Assembly: GCF_030123405.1 (NCBI RefSeq) | Contig: NZ_CP126110.1 | Coordinates: forward strand, 4,216,001 to 4,280,000 | DNA from: Neobacillus sp. WH10 | GTDB taxonomy: Bacteria; Bacillota; Bacilli; Bacillales; Cytobacillaceae | Length of the DNA stretch: 64,000 bases | Direction of reading: 5' to 3' | Part shown: one piece after another, positions 1 to 7,859 of the stretch | Position numbering within the stretch: the first letter of the stretch is position 1 | Layout: each line of letters opens with the position of its first letter | Made by a program: the position numbers and the translations under genes | The notes under the pieces: generated by a model | The model's database searches: none | What the model saw: only the letters and a program-made list of their open reading frames with translations | Told to the model about the DNA's origin: nothing

Positions 1-265
1 CACCAAGTGTTTGAAAACGAATCATCCCATTATCTGTGATAGAAGTCACCATGAAACCAACTTCATCCATATGTCCCGCCACCATTACAGTCGGGCCTTG
101 TCCATCCTTTTTCACTCCAAAAATACTGCCTAGTTTATCTTGAATAATTTCATCTGAGTATTGAGACAATTGTTCCCTCATGAAATTTCTTACTAAATGC
201 TCATTTCCCGGTGCTCCCGGAAGCTCAGTTAACGTTTGAAAAAGTTTTAATGTTTGTTCGTTCAT
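1..265 (-). CDS. ytoP: M42-family aminopeptidase, N-terminal fragment (YtoP-like)
   Basis: The first 88 codons of a minus-strand gene that runs off the left edge of the window. The translation opens MNEQTLKLFQTLTELPGAPG and contains VMVAGHMDEVGF, whose His and Asp match the first metal ligands of M42 glutamyl/leucyl aminopeptidases (a cytoplasmic di-metal peptidase family). An aaaggagct ribosome site precedes the ATG at 265. Its place beside ytzB and ytnP matches ytoP of B. subtilis. The catalytic C-terminal half is outside the window, so the exact specificity (glutamyl versus leucyl) cannot be judged. Confidence 0.88.
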   Translation of the reverse strand, partial: MNEQTLKLFQTLTELPGAPGNEHLVRNFMREQLSQYSDEIIQDKLGSIFGVKKDGQGPTVMVAGHMDEVGFMVTSITDNGMIRFQTLG

Positions 266-441
266 TTTCAAGCTCCTTTAAAATTTTTGGAAGTAGTATG
301 TATATTTTTATTTTACAGAAACTTTGTAGCTTTTATCAATAATTCATTTCATTATCTGTAATATTATCTTCCTAACAATAAATACGATATACTGAGAAGA
401 GAATCTAATAAAGTAATCTTTTCCAATTTTGGAGGTGTCTT

Positions 442-771
442 ATGAACTGGAAATCCTTCTTCCTTGGTGCAGCGGTTGGTTTAGCCGGCGGCTACGTAAC
501 CAAAGAAATCCTAAATCACAAAACAAATGTGTCACCTGAAAAAGTGTTGGAGCATGTAAAAAAACAATTTAAACAGAACGGGACAATCAGTGGCTCGTGG
601 ATCCATATGGTTGCTGAACCTTATGAAAAACACCAATTTACCTATCGTGTTTATAAGGGCGGCATTTCTAAAAATAATAATGGAACCAATGAACAATTTG
701 AATTCATTGCCGATGCTAAGACTGGAACTTTATTGGATGTTCGTCCGTTATCAGAAGAACCAGTATATTGA
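442..771 (+). CDS. ytzB: Small predicted secreted or membrane-anchored protein YtzB
   Basis: 109 residues. Residues 5-23 (roughly SFFLGAAVGLAGGYVTKEI) form a hydrophobic N-terminal segment that could be an uncleaved anchor or signal. The rest is hydrophilic, with a mixed alpha/beta pattern (FTYRVYKGG, FEFIADAKTGTLLDV) resembling PepSY-type small domains; this resemblance is inference. A GGAGGT site lies 6 bases before the ATG. It is divergent from ytoP and converges on ytnP, with which it shares a bidirectional terminator. Position and N-terminus agree with B. subtilis YtzB; the function is unknown. Confidence 0.85.
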   Translation: MNWKSFFLGAAVGLAGGYVTKEILNHKTNVSPEKVLEHVKKQFKQNGTISGSWIHMVAEPYEKHQFTYRVYKGGISKNNNGTNEQFEFIADAKTGTLLDVRPLSEEPVY

Positions 772-775
772 TACT

Positions 776-812
776 AAAAATAGCCGCATTCAAAATGATA
801 CGGCTATTTTTT
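776..812. terminator. Bidirectional terminator between ytzB and ytnP
   Basis: The arms AAAAATAGCCG and CGGCTATTTTTT flank a 14-base loop. An A-run on one side and a T-run on the other let it serve both converging genes. Confidence 0.85.
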
Positions 813-814
813 GC

Positions 815-1657
815 TTATCTTTCCCTCTTAATGCTCTCTACTATCTCTTTACCATCAAGTTCCCATTTAACAGCACGGTAAAAGGCATCATGATAAAAGG
901 TGAACCATGCGTTTTTTCCTAATCCGTGTGGCAGCCATTTTTCTTTTGCCGCAATCGAAACCATTGGGTAATCATCATAGGCCATGACCCACAAAACATT
1001 CTGATGGGCATGTGTTGCCATAAGGTCCGCCATGTGAATGGACATTTCGCCTCCATCCTCAATGATGAGAATCGAATGCCCATCACTATGTCCGCCGGTA
1101 TGAATCATCGTGATGGCCCCTAAGTTCCACTTTTCCTCAAAAGGAATTACCTGAGATTCTATCGCTTCCCAGTTTTCTTTCCAATATGTATTTTTTGAAC
1201 GAATATTAGGATTGCGCATTTCGTCCCATTCCACCTGTGAGGTAATAATTTTCGCATTTGGGAAGTTGGAAACATACTTGCCATCCACGAGCTTTGTCAA
1301 GCCGCCTGCATGATCAAAATGCAAATGTGTCATTAACACATAATCAATTTTCTCGGCATTTAAACCTACTTTTTCTAATGATTCATCCAGCTCCGACTCT
1401 CTTGTGACGCCATAATTTCTTAATTGCTTCTCAGTTAATTTCCCTTTGCCTAGCCCTGATTCGACTAAAAGATTCTTCCCATTCATCTGGATTAAAATAG
1501 GATCAGTTGGCAATTCAATTTGATTTTTTTCATTAGTAGGATATTTTCTTGACCATAATCCCTTTGGAACCACCCCAAACATGGCACCGCCGTCTAAATT
1601 CGTTACCCCTCCAGATAACCAGGTTAAGGAAACGCCCCCAACTTTTAAAGTTTCCAC
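815..1657 (-). CDS. ytnP: Metallo-beta-lactamase-fold lactonase YtnP
   Basis: 280 residues with the metallo-hydrolase signature HLHFDHAGG at 111-119. Further metal ligands are in HTGGHSDGH (about 186-194) and in the HMADLM region, as in AHL-lactonase-type enzymes. YtnP of B. subtilis is a quorum-quenching lactonase reported to interfere with Streptomyces signalling; that role is taken from the family, not shown here. The start is a GTG at 1657, chosen because AGGAGGAG lies just upstream and no good ATG exists. Predicted cytoplasmic and monocistronic, converging on ytzB. Confidence 0.87.
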   Translation of the reverse strand: METLKVGGVSLTWLSGGVTNLDGGAMFGVVPKGLWSRKYPTNEKNQIELPTDPILIQMNGKNLLVESGLGKGKLTEKQLRNYGVTRESELDESLEKVGLNAEKIDYVLMTHLHFDHAGGLTKLVDGKYVSNFPNAKIITSQVEWDEMRNPNIRSKNTYWKENWEAIESQVIPFEEKWNLGAITMIHTGGHSDGHSILIIEDGGEMSIHMADLMATHAHQNVLWVMAYDDYPMVSIAAKEKWLPHGLGKNAWFTFYHDAFYRAVKWELDGKEIVESIKRER

Positions 1658-1717
1658 CTATACTCCTCCTCTTGTTCTTATTTTCTATATTTTAACATTA
1701 CCTAACTAATTGAAGAA

Positions 1718-1750
1718 ACAAAAAAGGACAGCTCCTTAAAAGAACTGTCC
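1718..1750 (-). terminator. Rho-independent terminator of trmB
   Basis: On the minus strand GGACAGTTCTTTT pairs imperfectly with AAGGAGCTGTCC and is followed by TTTTTTG. It lies 7 bases after the trmB stop codon. Confidence 0.8.
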
Positions 1751-1756
1751 AAAGTA

Positions 1757-2398
1757 TTAATTTTGATATTTAACTTCACAGCGATAAATCCGATTTCCTT
1801 TTTCGGAAAATTTCTGTTCGTATTCTGTCATAATGTTTCCTTCATAACCACTCTTATGAAAATCAAGACTCACATATTTTAGTAATAAACCATATGCTGA
1901 GAAGCTCATGAGCGAGTATTCAAATAAACCTTGATTATCGGTTTTAAAATGAATTTCTCCCCCATCGACCAATATATCCTCATAAAGTTTTAAGAAATCT
2001 TTATACGTTAACCTTCTTTTTTCATGACGGACTTTTGGCCAAGGATCAGAAAAGTTCAAATAAACCCGGTCAATATCATTTTTCGTAAAGTATTTTGCTA
2101 AATCAGACGCATTCACGTTCAAAAGCTTAAGATTTGGTAAATCGGCTTCAATTAAACGATCTAATGCTGCTACAATGACGCTGTCATATAATTCAATCCC
2201 CATATAATTAATGTCAGGATTTGCTTTTGCCATTTCGGTGATAAATTGACCTTTTCCTGTACCAACTTCAATATGAAGCGGCCCTTTTTTTTCAAAAGCC
2301 TCATGCCACTTTCCTTTGTACAATTCGGGATTTGCTACTATATATTGTGGATGCTGCTCTATTTTATCCTTAGCCCAAGGCTTATTTCTAAGTCTCAT
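1757..2398 (-). CDS. trmB: tRNA (guanine-N7-)-methyltransferase
   Basis: 213 residues, the usual length for bacterial TrmB. The SAM-binding motif I is HIEVGTGKGQF (about 42-52). The diagnostic FSDPWPKVRHEKRR block (about 116-129) carries the residues used for tRNA G46 methylation. The C-terminal TEYEQKF is also typical. It forms m7G46 in the tRNA variable loop, in the cytoplasm. It sits between ytnP and the divergent ytzH, as in B. subtilis, with its own terminator. Confidence 0.97.
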   Translation of the reverse strand: MRLRNKPWAKDKIEQHPQYIVANPELYKGKWHEAFEKKGPLHIEVGTGKGQFITEMAKANPDINYMGIELYDSVIVAALDRLIEADLPNLKLLNVNASDLAKYFTKNDIDRVYLNFSDPWPKVRHEKRRLTYKDFLKLYEDILVDGGEIHFKTDNQGLFEYSLMSFSAYGLLLKYVSLDFHKSGYEGNIMTEYEQKFSEKGNRIYRCEVKYQN

Positions 2399-2496
2399 TT
2401 TGACACTCCTAATAAAAATTTATCGTTCAAAACATAACATGCTGCCATTTTACTTGCAAGAAAAATCCAATGGAAATTAAGGCCGCGTATAAACAG

Positions 2497-2534
2497 AAAA
2501 AGAATTCACAACCTAAGGTGAATTCTTTTTTTAT
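2497..2534. terminator. Symmetric hairpin between trmB and ytzH
   Basis: The arms AAGAATTCAC and GTGAATTCTT around the loop AACCTAAG have T-runs on both strands. On the minus strand it can end transcripts arriving from ytmP across ytzH before trmB. On the plus strand it sits just ahead of the ytzH ribosome site. Confidence 0.7.
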
Positions 2535-2558
2535 TTTCACTTGAAAGGATGTGCTTAT

Positions 2559-2837
2559 ATGCCATTAAGTCATAGTGACCAAGTTACATTACTAAAAGAT
2601 ATCTTAAACAATCATCAGACAGATTGCTGTGGGTCAGTAGCAGAATGTCAACAGCTGGAACGCTTAGTAAAGTCCCTGATGGTCAACACTCAAGTTGATC
2701 AGAATGTGAAAAACATCCTGCAGGAGGTATATCAATACAGCCAACATGGCGCACAAACGGCTGATTTGGATCAGCATATTTTATCAAACCAAGAAAACTT
2801 ATCCCAGTGGGTGAGCGATATTGGCCAATTTTCGTAA
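2559..2837 (+). CDS. ytzH: Conserved hypothetical protein YtzH
   Basis: 92 residues beginning MPLSHSDQVTLLKDIL. The protein is hydrophilic and mostly helical by composition, with a CCGSVAECQQLERL segment containing three cysteines near residues 22-29 but no recognised catalytic motif. The ATG at 2559 is preferred over the TTG at 2541 because AAAGGA lies 9 bases upstream of it. Its stop codon abuts the stop of ytmP on the other strand. The family is confined to Bacillaceae and its function is unknown. Confidence 0.8.
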   Translation: MPLSHSDQVTLLKDILNNHQTDCCGSVAECQQLERLVKSLMVNTQVDQNVKNILQEVYQYSQHGAQTADLDQHILSNQENLSQWVSDIGQFS

Positions 2838-3611
2838 CTAGAGGATTTCGTTGATAAACTTAATCCACTTCTCCATTTCTTCTAGTCGGTTTTTATTTTT
2901 ATACCATTGAATGGAAGAAAGCGTTTGGATTGTCACATACCATTTCATTCTCAGCTTTAAATGATCTGTTAGTTCTTTGCCGTAAAGCTTTAGCCAATCC
3001 TGCCAGTTGTTTTCTGGAATATACCAATAAAGGAGCAACCCTAAGTCAATTGCAGGGTCGGCAATCATTGCCCCGTCCCAATCAATCAGGTACAACTGGT
3101 TGTCTTCTGAAAGCAGCCAGTTGTTATGGTTGACATCCCCATGACAAACCACTTTTTCATCGCAATAAACATTCAAAGCTTCGTTCTTTAAAAAGTTCAT
3201 GGCTTTTTGCGATTCTGGTAATGAAAGTACCAGATCATCCAACTCATTTTCCACCGATTGTAAAATAGGCTCAGGATGTAAGGGTGAATTCTCTATCCGA
3301 CTTAACATTCCAAGCATTGGCTCCGAACAATGGATTTTTTTAAGCAATCTTGCAACATTCTCTTGGTTCATTTCTGACGGCTTTAACTCTCGGCCAGGAA
3401 GCCATTGCTGCGCTGTAATTACATCTCCATTTTCCAATCGTTTTGTCCAAACCAGCTTTGGGACGATTCCTTCAGCCGAAAGTACTGCAAGGAATGGAGA
3501 GGAATTCCGCTTTAAAAAAAGCCTTTGATCTTCATATTTTGCATAAAAGGCTTCTCCTGTTTTGCCTCCAGCAGGGGTAATTTGCCACTCTTGTCCTAGT
3601 AAATGTTCCAA
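2838..3611 (-). CDS. ytmP: Aminoglycoside/choline-kinase-fold phosphotransferase YtmP
   Basis: 257 residues with the Brenner motif VVCHGDVNHNNWL (about 154-166; catalytic Asp in HGD) and the metal-binding Asp of YLIDWDGAMIADPAIDLG, which define APH/choline kinase-type phosphotransferases. N-terminal FYAKYEDQRLFLKRN supplies the ATP-binding lysine region. The substrate is unknown; neighbouring pullulanase and lipid kinase give no firm hint. The start is a TTG at 3609-3611 behind AAGGTGAG. It is tail-to-tail with ytzH with no space for a terminator in between, so their 3' ends must overlap. Confidence 0.85.
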   Translation of the reverse strand: MEHLLGQEWQITPAGGKTGEAFYAKYEDQRLFLKRNSSPFLAVLSAEGIVPKLVWTKRLENGDVITAQQWLPGRELKPSEMNQENVARLLKKIHCSEPMLGMLSRIENSPLHPEPILQSVENELDDLVLSLPESQKAMNFLKNEALNVYCDEKVVCHGDVNHNNWLLSEDNQLYLIDWDGAMIADPAIDLGLLLYWYIPENNWQDWLKLYGKELTDHLKLRMKWYVTIQTLSSIQWYKNKNRLEEMEKWIKFINEIL

Positions 3612-3677
3612 AATTGCTCACCTTCAATTTATGCCGTTCTAATGGGCTTGTTCCCCTACATTCGAGGTAAAACCTGT

Positions 3678-3726
3678 GCTGCTGAAAGGTTTTAATAAAC
3701 CACCATTATATCAGTAGCTTTTTTTT
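3678..3726 (+). terminator. Plus-strand terminator opposite the ytmP upstream region
   Basis: GCTGCTGA pairs with TCAGTAGC, with an inner GGTTT/AAACC stem, followed by eight T. No plus-strand gene ends here, so it may stop ytzH read-through that runs antisense to ytmP. Confidence 0.6.
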
Positions 3727-3728
3727 GA

Positions 3729-3768
3729 ATAAAAAAAAAGCTATTGAAACCATTGCACACAATAGCCA
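3729..3768 (-). terminator. Terminator of amyX
   Basis: On the minus strand GCTATTG pairs with CAATAGC and is followed by nine T. It lies about 55 bases downstream of the amyX stop. Confidence 0.75.
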
Positions 3769-3821
3769 TCTTAATAAATTTTATCTCCTATTGCCTTTTT
3801 TCGTCAAGTAATCTTGGAAAA

Positions 3822-5957
3822 CTATTTTTTTAGCAAAACATTCAGAGAAATAGGTTCCATCGTATTTTCTCCCCCTTGCAAGACCACTTTGGAAGAAATT
3901 CCAGCATGCTCATGATTAGCCAAAACCGACCATTCTCCGGAAGGAAGGGTTGTGAATTGTTTGTTCTTAGAAGGATTGATCATTAGAATGACTTCCTCAT
4001 GATTCATTTTAAATAAGCACCCTAAAGTCGAGGAAGTAAATGATAATGGGCATAAGTGGGTGCGGATTTCTTCAGAAGTTCTCATTCGAAAACAAGGAAA
4101 TGCTTTTCGAATTTTTATTAGCCCTTTGATATATTCCACATTATCTTTGAACTGACTTTTTCGATCCCAATCAAGCTGATTGATTGCATCCGGGGAACGG
4201 TAGCTATTTCCCTCTCCATGTTTGGTACGGAAAAATTCCTGTCCGCTGTGAAGAAATGGTATTCCTTGAGATAATAGAACAATTCCAGTTGCAAGGCGGT
4301 GGTATCTTATTCGAATCCCTAAATCCTCATTAGGGAAGCAGGCAAGAAGCTTATCCCACAGGGTGTGATTGTCATGACATTCGACATAATTCACTGATTG
4401 TGAGGGTTCATTAAAGAGCCGATTTCCTCTCTTTGCCAAGCCAATACTGCCTGTTATGACCTCCATAACAGCATCCAAGTTATGCTCATTCCCTAATGCA
4501 TAACCTTTGTCAAACAAATTAAATGTACTGCCTTTAATGATGTCTCGAAATTTATCATTAAACTGAGCGATTTGTGGGATTTTCGCCTGATTCACAATTG
4601 TTGCCTTTTGATCTGCTGAAAGTGGTGTGTTTAGGCTCCATCCTTCACCAATGATAAGCGTGCCTTTTTTTATATTGTCACACGCCTTTCTTACCTCGAT
4701 CATCGTTTCCACATCTAAAATTCCCATTAAATCAAATCGAAATCCATCAATATGGTACTCTTCTATCCAATAGCGAACTGAGTCAACAATATACTTTCGC
4801 ACCATTCGTCGTTCTGAAGCAATATCATTTCCAACACCGGTGCCATTTGAAGGCAAGCCAATTTCGTTATGACGAAAATAATAGCCTGGGACCACTTTTT
4901 CAAAAGAAGAATTTTCGCGAATAAAGACGTGATTATATACCACATCCATAATCACCCTCAGACCAATACTGTGAATTTGATCAATTAATTTCTTCAACTC
5001 AATAATTCTTGAATAAGGATTGGTAGGATCTGTTGCATAACTTCCCTCGGGAGCATTGAAATGGAGTGGATTATAACCCCAGTTATAGTCTTTATTTGGA
5101 TGTAATTCATCGACACCAGCAAAATCGTGAAAAGGTAGATATTCAATATGGGTAACGCCCAAATCTTTTATATACGATAATCCAGTCGTCTCGCCGTCTT
5201 TCCCTTTTGTGTTTAGCTCACCTGCACCAAGATACAGTCCCTTATTCTGGATTCCACTATTCTTATGGATGGAAAAATCTCTAATATGTGTTTCATAAAT
5301 AATCGCATCAACAGGGTTATCTAAAGGTGATAAGTCTGGTCTTGGCCGGTATGTTTTTTCGAGCTTCACGATGACCCCGTTCTCTCCACCCGCCGATACT
5401 GCCTTAACATAAGGATCAACAGCCTCATGCCATTCTTGATTCACAAGGACAAGAAAACTGTATTGATATGCTTCTACATCACGGTTAACACTAACTGACC
5501 AAACACCGCGTGCCTCTCGTCGCATCTTTATAATTTCTGAAAACTGGCCAGCTGGAGGGCGTAATTTTAATTTGACTCCAGTCGCAGTCGGTGCCCAAAG
5601 CTTAAATCTGGTTTGATCAGCATGAAAGGTTACCCCGAGGTCATTTCCATCGTAATAGAATTTTTCATCAAAGGAGTCGGTCCTGATTACGGCACCAATT
5701 TGCAAATCGGTTTTCCCACCATGCTCATCAATAATCCAATATTGCCTTCCAAATAAAATATCCCCTTCAAATTGGCAAACATATTTATGATTATGTTCTA
5801 TGTCTATCTTCGTCAAAATTTGCAATGGTATCTTCTCAGCATCAGTTGTCATATAGAAAGTGGATGATATGCCGTTATGATAGGAAAAAGGAAGAAGAAT
5901 CGTAATGATATTCATCTCATCTAAGTAGGCATGAAACTTCCTGTCAGCAGAAATCAT
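3822..5957 (-). CDS. amyX: Type I pullulanase (glycogen/pullulan debranching)
   Basis: 711 residues, close to B. subtilis AmyX. A CBM48-like module (about 100-190) precedes a GH13 barrel. The pullulanase signature YNWGYNP is at 291-297. The four GH13 regions are visible: DVVYNH 338-343, GFRFDLMG 405-412 (nucleophile Asp409), IIGEGW with Glu438 as acid/base, and ECHDNH 526-531. No signal peptide is seen, so it is cytoplasmic and hydrolyses alpha-1,6 branches of imported or stored glucans. Its start overlaps the end of ytlR by 14 bases, suggesting one transcript. Confidence 0.95.
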   Translation of the reverse strand: MISADRKFHAYLDEMNIITILLPFSYHNGISSTFYMTTDAEKIPLQILTKIDIEHNHKYVCQFEGDILFGRQYWIIDEHGGKTDLQIGAVIRTDSFDEKFYYDGNDLGVTFHADQTRFKLWAPTATGVKLKLRPPAGQFSEIIKMRREARGVWSVSVNRDVEAYQYSFLVLVNQEWHEAVDPYVKAVSAGGENGVIVKLEKTYRPRPDLSPLDNPVDAIIYETHIRDFSIHKNSGIQNKGLYLGAGELNTKGKDGETTGLSYIKDLGVTHIEYLPFHDFAGVDELHPNKDYNWGYNPLHFNAPEGSYATDPTNPYSRIIELKKLIDQIHSIGLRVIMDVVYNHVFIRENSSFEKVVPGYYFRHNEIGLPSNGTGVGNDIASERRMVRKYIVDSVRYWIEEYHIDGFRFDLMGILDVETMIEVRKACDNIKKGTLIIGEGWSLNTPLSADQKATIVNQAKIPQIAQFNDKFRDIIKGSTFNLFDKGYALGNEHNLDAVMEVITGSIGLAKRGNRLFNEPSQSVNYVECHDNHTLWDKLLACFPNEDLGIRIRYHRLATGIVLLSQGIPFLHSGQEFFRTKHGEGNSYRSPDAINQLDWDRKSQFKDNVEYIKGLIKIRKAFPCFRMRTSEEIRTHLCPLSFTSSTLGCLFKMNHEEVILMINPSKNKQFTTLPSGEWSVLANHEHAGISSKVVLQGGENTMEPISLNVLLKK

Positions 5958-6927
5958 TCGAATCCCTCCCCTTTAGATCTATTTCTTCCTTCCGGCGTCT
6001 TCTAGTCAACACCCCCAATGCTCTCGGTTTAAGGTGGATTGAGAGTGGCGTGAATCCAATATTTTCCCCATCAGCATGAACATATAATGAATTTGGTGAT
6101 TGAATCGAAATAACCCTTCCTTTAAAGGTTTTCACTTCTTTAAAATGAATGTGTTTTCCCCAAAAAACACTGATAAAGACGAAGAGCAGTTTTAGCCGAG
6201 ATAACTGATGGACAACGGTAATATCAAACAGACCATCATCTGGCTCAGCATGAGGGGCAATTTTCATCCCGCCTCCATAATAGGCCTGGTTAGAAACCGT
6301 AACAAACCATGTATGTTCAAATATATGCTTTTTTCCGTCAATTGATAAATTAATTGTTGTCGTTTTATAAGTAAAAAGTTTTTTTAACAGAAAATAAACA
6401 TACACTAACCTGCCTAGTGAAAACTTATTTAACAGCGCCTTCATTCGAGATTGGTTAACCTCATAGGAAATGATGGCATCGAAACCAGCGCCCATATTAT
6501 TAATAAAGAAGTGCTCTTTGCCATCATCCATCTTTACTTTCCCAATATCGATCGGCAATGACTCCTGCTTCATCAAGCGGAGTATCACTTTTAACGCTTG
6601 CAGATGATCGGTTGGAATTTGAAAGCCTCTTGAAAAATCGTTACCGGAGCCGCCGGGAATAAATCCGAGAGTGATCCTTTTGTCATTGATGATTCCATTT
6701 ATCACTTCGTGCATCGTCCCGTCTCCGCCAACAGCAATAATTAGCTTTTGCTCCTGGTTATGCATTGCAATTTGGCTGGCTAGTTTTTTAGCGTGTCCTG
6801 GATATTCAGTAAAAAATGCGAGATAGGATATTTGTTCAATCTTTAGTTGACTTTCAATTTCTTCCCAAATTTTAAGGGAGTAGCCGTTTCTTGCTTTTGG
6901 ATTAACAATAAAGTATATGTGCTTCAT
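5944..6927 (-). CDS. ytlR: Diacylglycerol kinase-family lipid kinase YtlR
   Basis: 327 residues with the DAGK catalytic motif VGGDGTMHEV (GGDGT at 67-71) and PGGSGNDFSRGF (91-102), which bind ATP in YegS/BmrU/DgkB-type lipid kinases. The C-terminal VHADGE block is also typical. It probably phosphorylates a membrane lipid such as diacylglycerol, although the main DgkB activity in Bacillus is encoded elsewhere. The ATG at 6927 follows AAGGTTGG. It lies between thpR and amyX on the same strand with tight spacing. Confidence 0.88.
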   Translation of the reverse strand: MKHIYFIVNPKARNGYSLKIWEEIESQLKIEQISYLAFFTEYPGHAKKLASQIAMHNQEQKLIIAVGGDGTMHEVINGIINDKRITLGFIPGGSGNDFSRGFQIPTDHLQALKVILRLMKQESLPIDIGKVKMDDGKEHFFINNMGAGFDAIISYEVNQSRMKALLNKFSLGRLVYVYFLLKKLFTYKTTTINLSIDGKKHIFEHTWFVTVSNQAYYGGGMKIAPHAEPDDGLFDITVVHQLSRLKLLFVFISVFWGKHIHFKEVKTFKGRVISIQSPNSLYVHADGENIGFTPLSIHLKPRALGVLTRRRRKEEIDLKGRDSNDFC

Positions 6928-6942
6928 AAAACCAACCTTTGA

Positions 6943-7512
6943 TTATGTTTGTAAAGGAAAAAGTGTAATTGCTTCATATTTAGGCGTCTTATTTAGATGT
7001 GTTTGATATAAAACAACTTCACTTGCTTGAAATGGAAGTGGTTCAGGCTGCAGCTTATTCCAAATCTCTAACTGCTCCATTTGAAATGGATGGGCTCCGG
7101 TCCATTTCCTTGCTACTGTGATATGAGGGCGGAATGGTCTTGTTTCCAACTGAAAACCAGCCCTCTCACTGGCTGAAAACACCTTTTTTCTAATGGCTTT
7201 AAGCTCAGTGCTTTCCTCGGTATCTGCCCATAGAACCCTAGGTGAATCTTCCTGACCGAAAATTCCCAGTTTGTTTATTTTCAATTTTAATGCTTTCGTA
7301 TCGCTTAAAACATCTTCTACGTTGATTTCTGCCGCAGCCAATTTTTCGGGATTAGCTGGCCCTAGGAAAGCCAATGTAATATGTAGGTCTTGATAATGTA
7401 CCCACCGGCTAAAACGGTGGACTTCCTTTATTTTTTCAATATGGGCTTTCATGATTCGTTTCGTTTCTTCAGGAATTCTTACTGCTAAGAAATAATGTGT
7501 TCGTTGTTCCAT
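6943..7512 (-). CDS. thpR: RNA 2',3'-cyclic phosphodiesterase (2H family)
   Basis: 189 residues with the two HxTx motifs of the 2H phosphoesterase superfamily, HITL at 44-47 and HITV at 130-133. These place two catalytic His/Thr pairs in a cleft. The family was formerly called LigT or 2'-5' RNA ligase and now ThpR. It opens 2',3'-cyclic phosphates on RNA ends, in the cytoplasm. It corresponds to ytlP of B. subtilis and heads a minus-strand cluster with ytlR and amyX (15-base gap to ytlR). Confidence 0.9.
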   Translation of the reverse strand: MEQRTHYFLAVRIPEETKRIMKAHIEKIKEVHRFSRWVHYQDLHITLAFLGPANPEKLAAAEINVEDVLSDTKALKLKINKLGIFGQEDSPRVLWADTEESTELKAIRKKVFSASERAGFQLETRPFRPHITVARKWTGAHPFQMEQLEIWNKLQPEPLPFQASEVVLYQTHLNKTPKYEAITLFPLQT

Positions 7513-7526
7513 AGTATTTTCATTCC

Positions 7527-7626
7527 TTTATCCCGTATTAACGGGCCGTATGACCCTCACTTCAAGATTTTTAGGGAACAAATAAGGATAAATGAGATCA
7601 ACTGCCCGTAAAAGCCCGATTGTTTA
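7527..7626 (+). repeat. Dispersed ~100-bp structured repeat, copy 1
   Basis: Begins TTTATCCCGTATTAACGGGC and ends GCCCGTAAAAGCCCGATTG. The ACGGGC and GCCCGT blocks are complementary and could close a long hairpin. A second copy in the opposite orientation lies at 34312-34414. It occupies part of the 347-base gap between thpR and dat; no gene was found in the rest of that gap. Confidence 0.7.
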
Positions 7627-7810
7627 TTGAATCTTACTTAATTTTAGTCTATTTTTCCCAAATTGTATCTATTAACAAACGGATAATTTGGCGATATTTC
7701 TACAATGTGCTTTTATTTTCATTATTACAAGAGAAGTATTTGATAGTTGAGAGAAGAAGCCCAATGAAAGTTATTAACAACTCCAATAAGAAAGGTGTAA
7801 ATGTCGAAAA

Positions 7811-7855
7811 AGGTGTCAGGCACCATGTGAAAAATTCACATGGTGCTTGACACCT
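7811..7855 (-). terminator. Long near-perfect palindrome acting as the pepV-dat terminator
   Basis: Two 21-base arms (7811-7831 and 7835-7855) differ at one G-U-compatible position around a 3-base AAA loop. Each arm contains a smaller GGTG...CACC palindrome. On the minus strand it is followed by TTTTTCG, 4 bases after the dat stop, so it can terminate dat transcripts. The GGTGTCAGGCACC core also looks like a dispersed element; whether it recurs elsewhere in this genome cannot be checked here. Confidence 0.75.
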
Positions 7856-7859
7856 AGTT

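Noticed and set aside
7762..7850. Short plus-strand frame starting MKVINNSNKKG
   Set aside because: It runs into the palindrome at 7811-7855 and its amino acids there are set by the hairpin; no convincing ribosome site.
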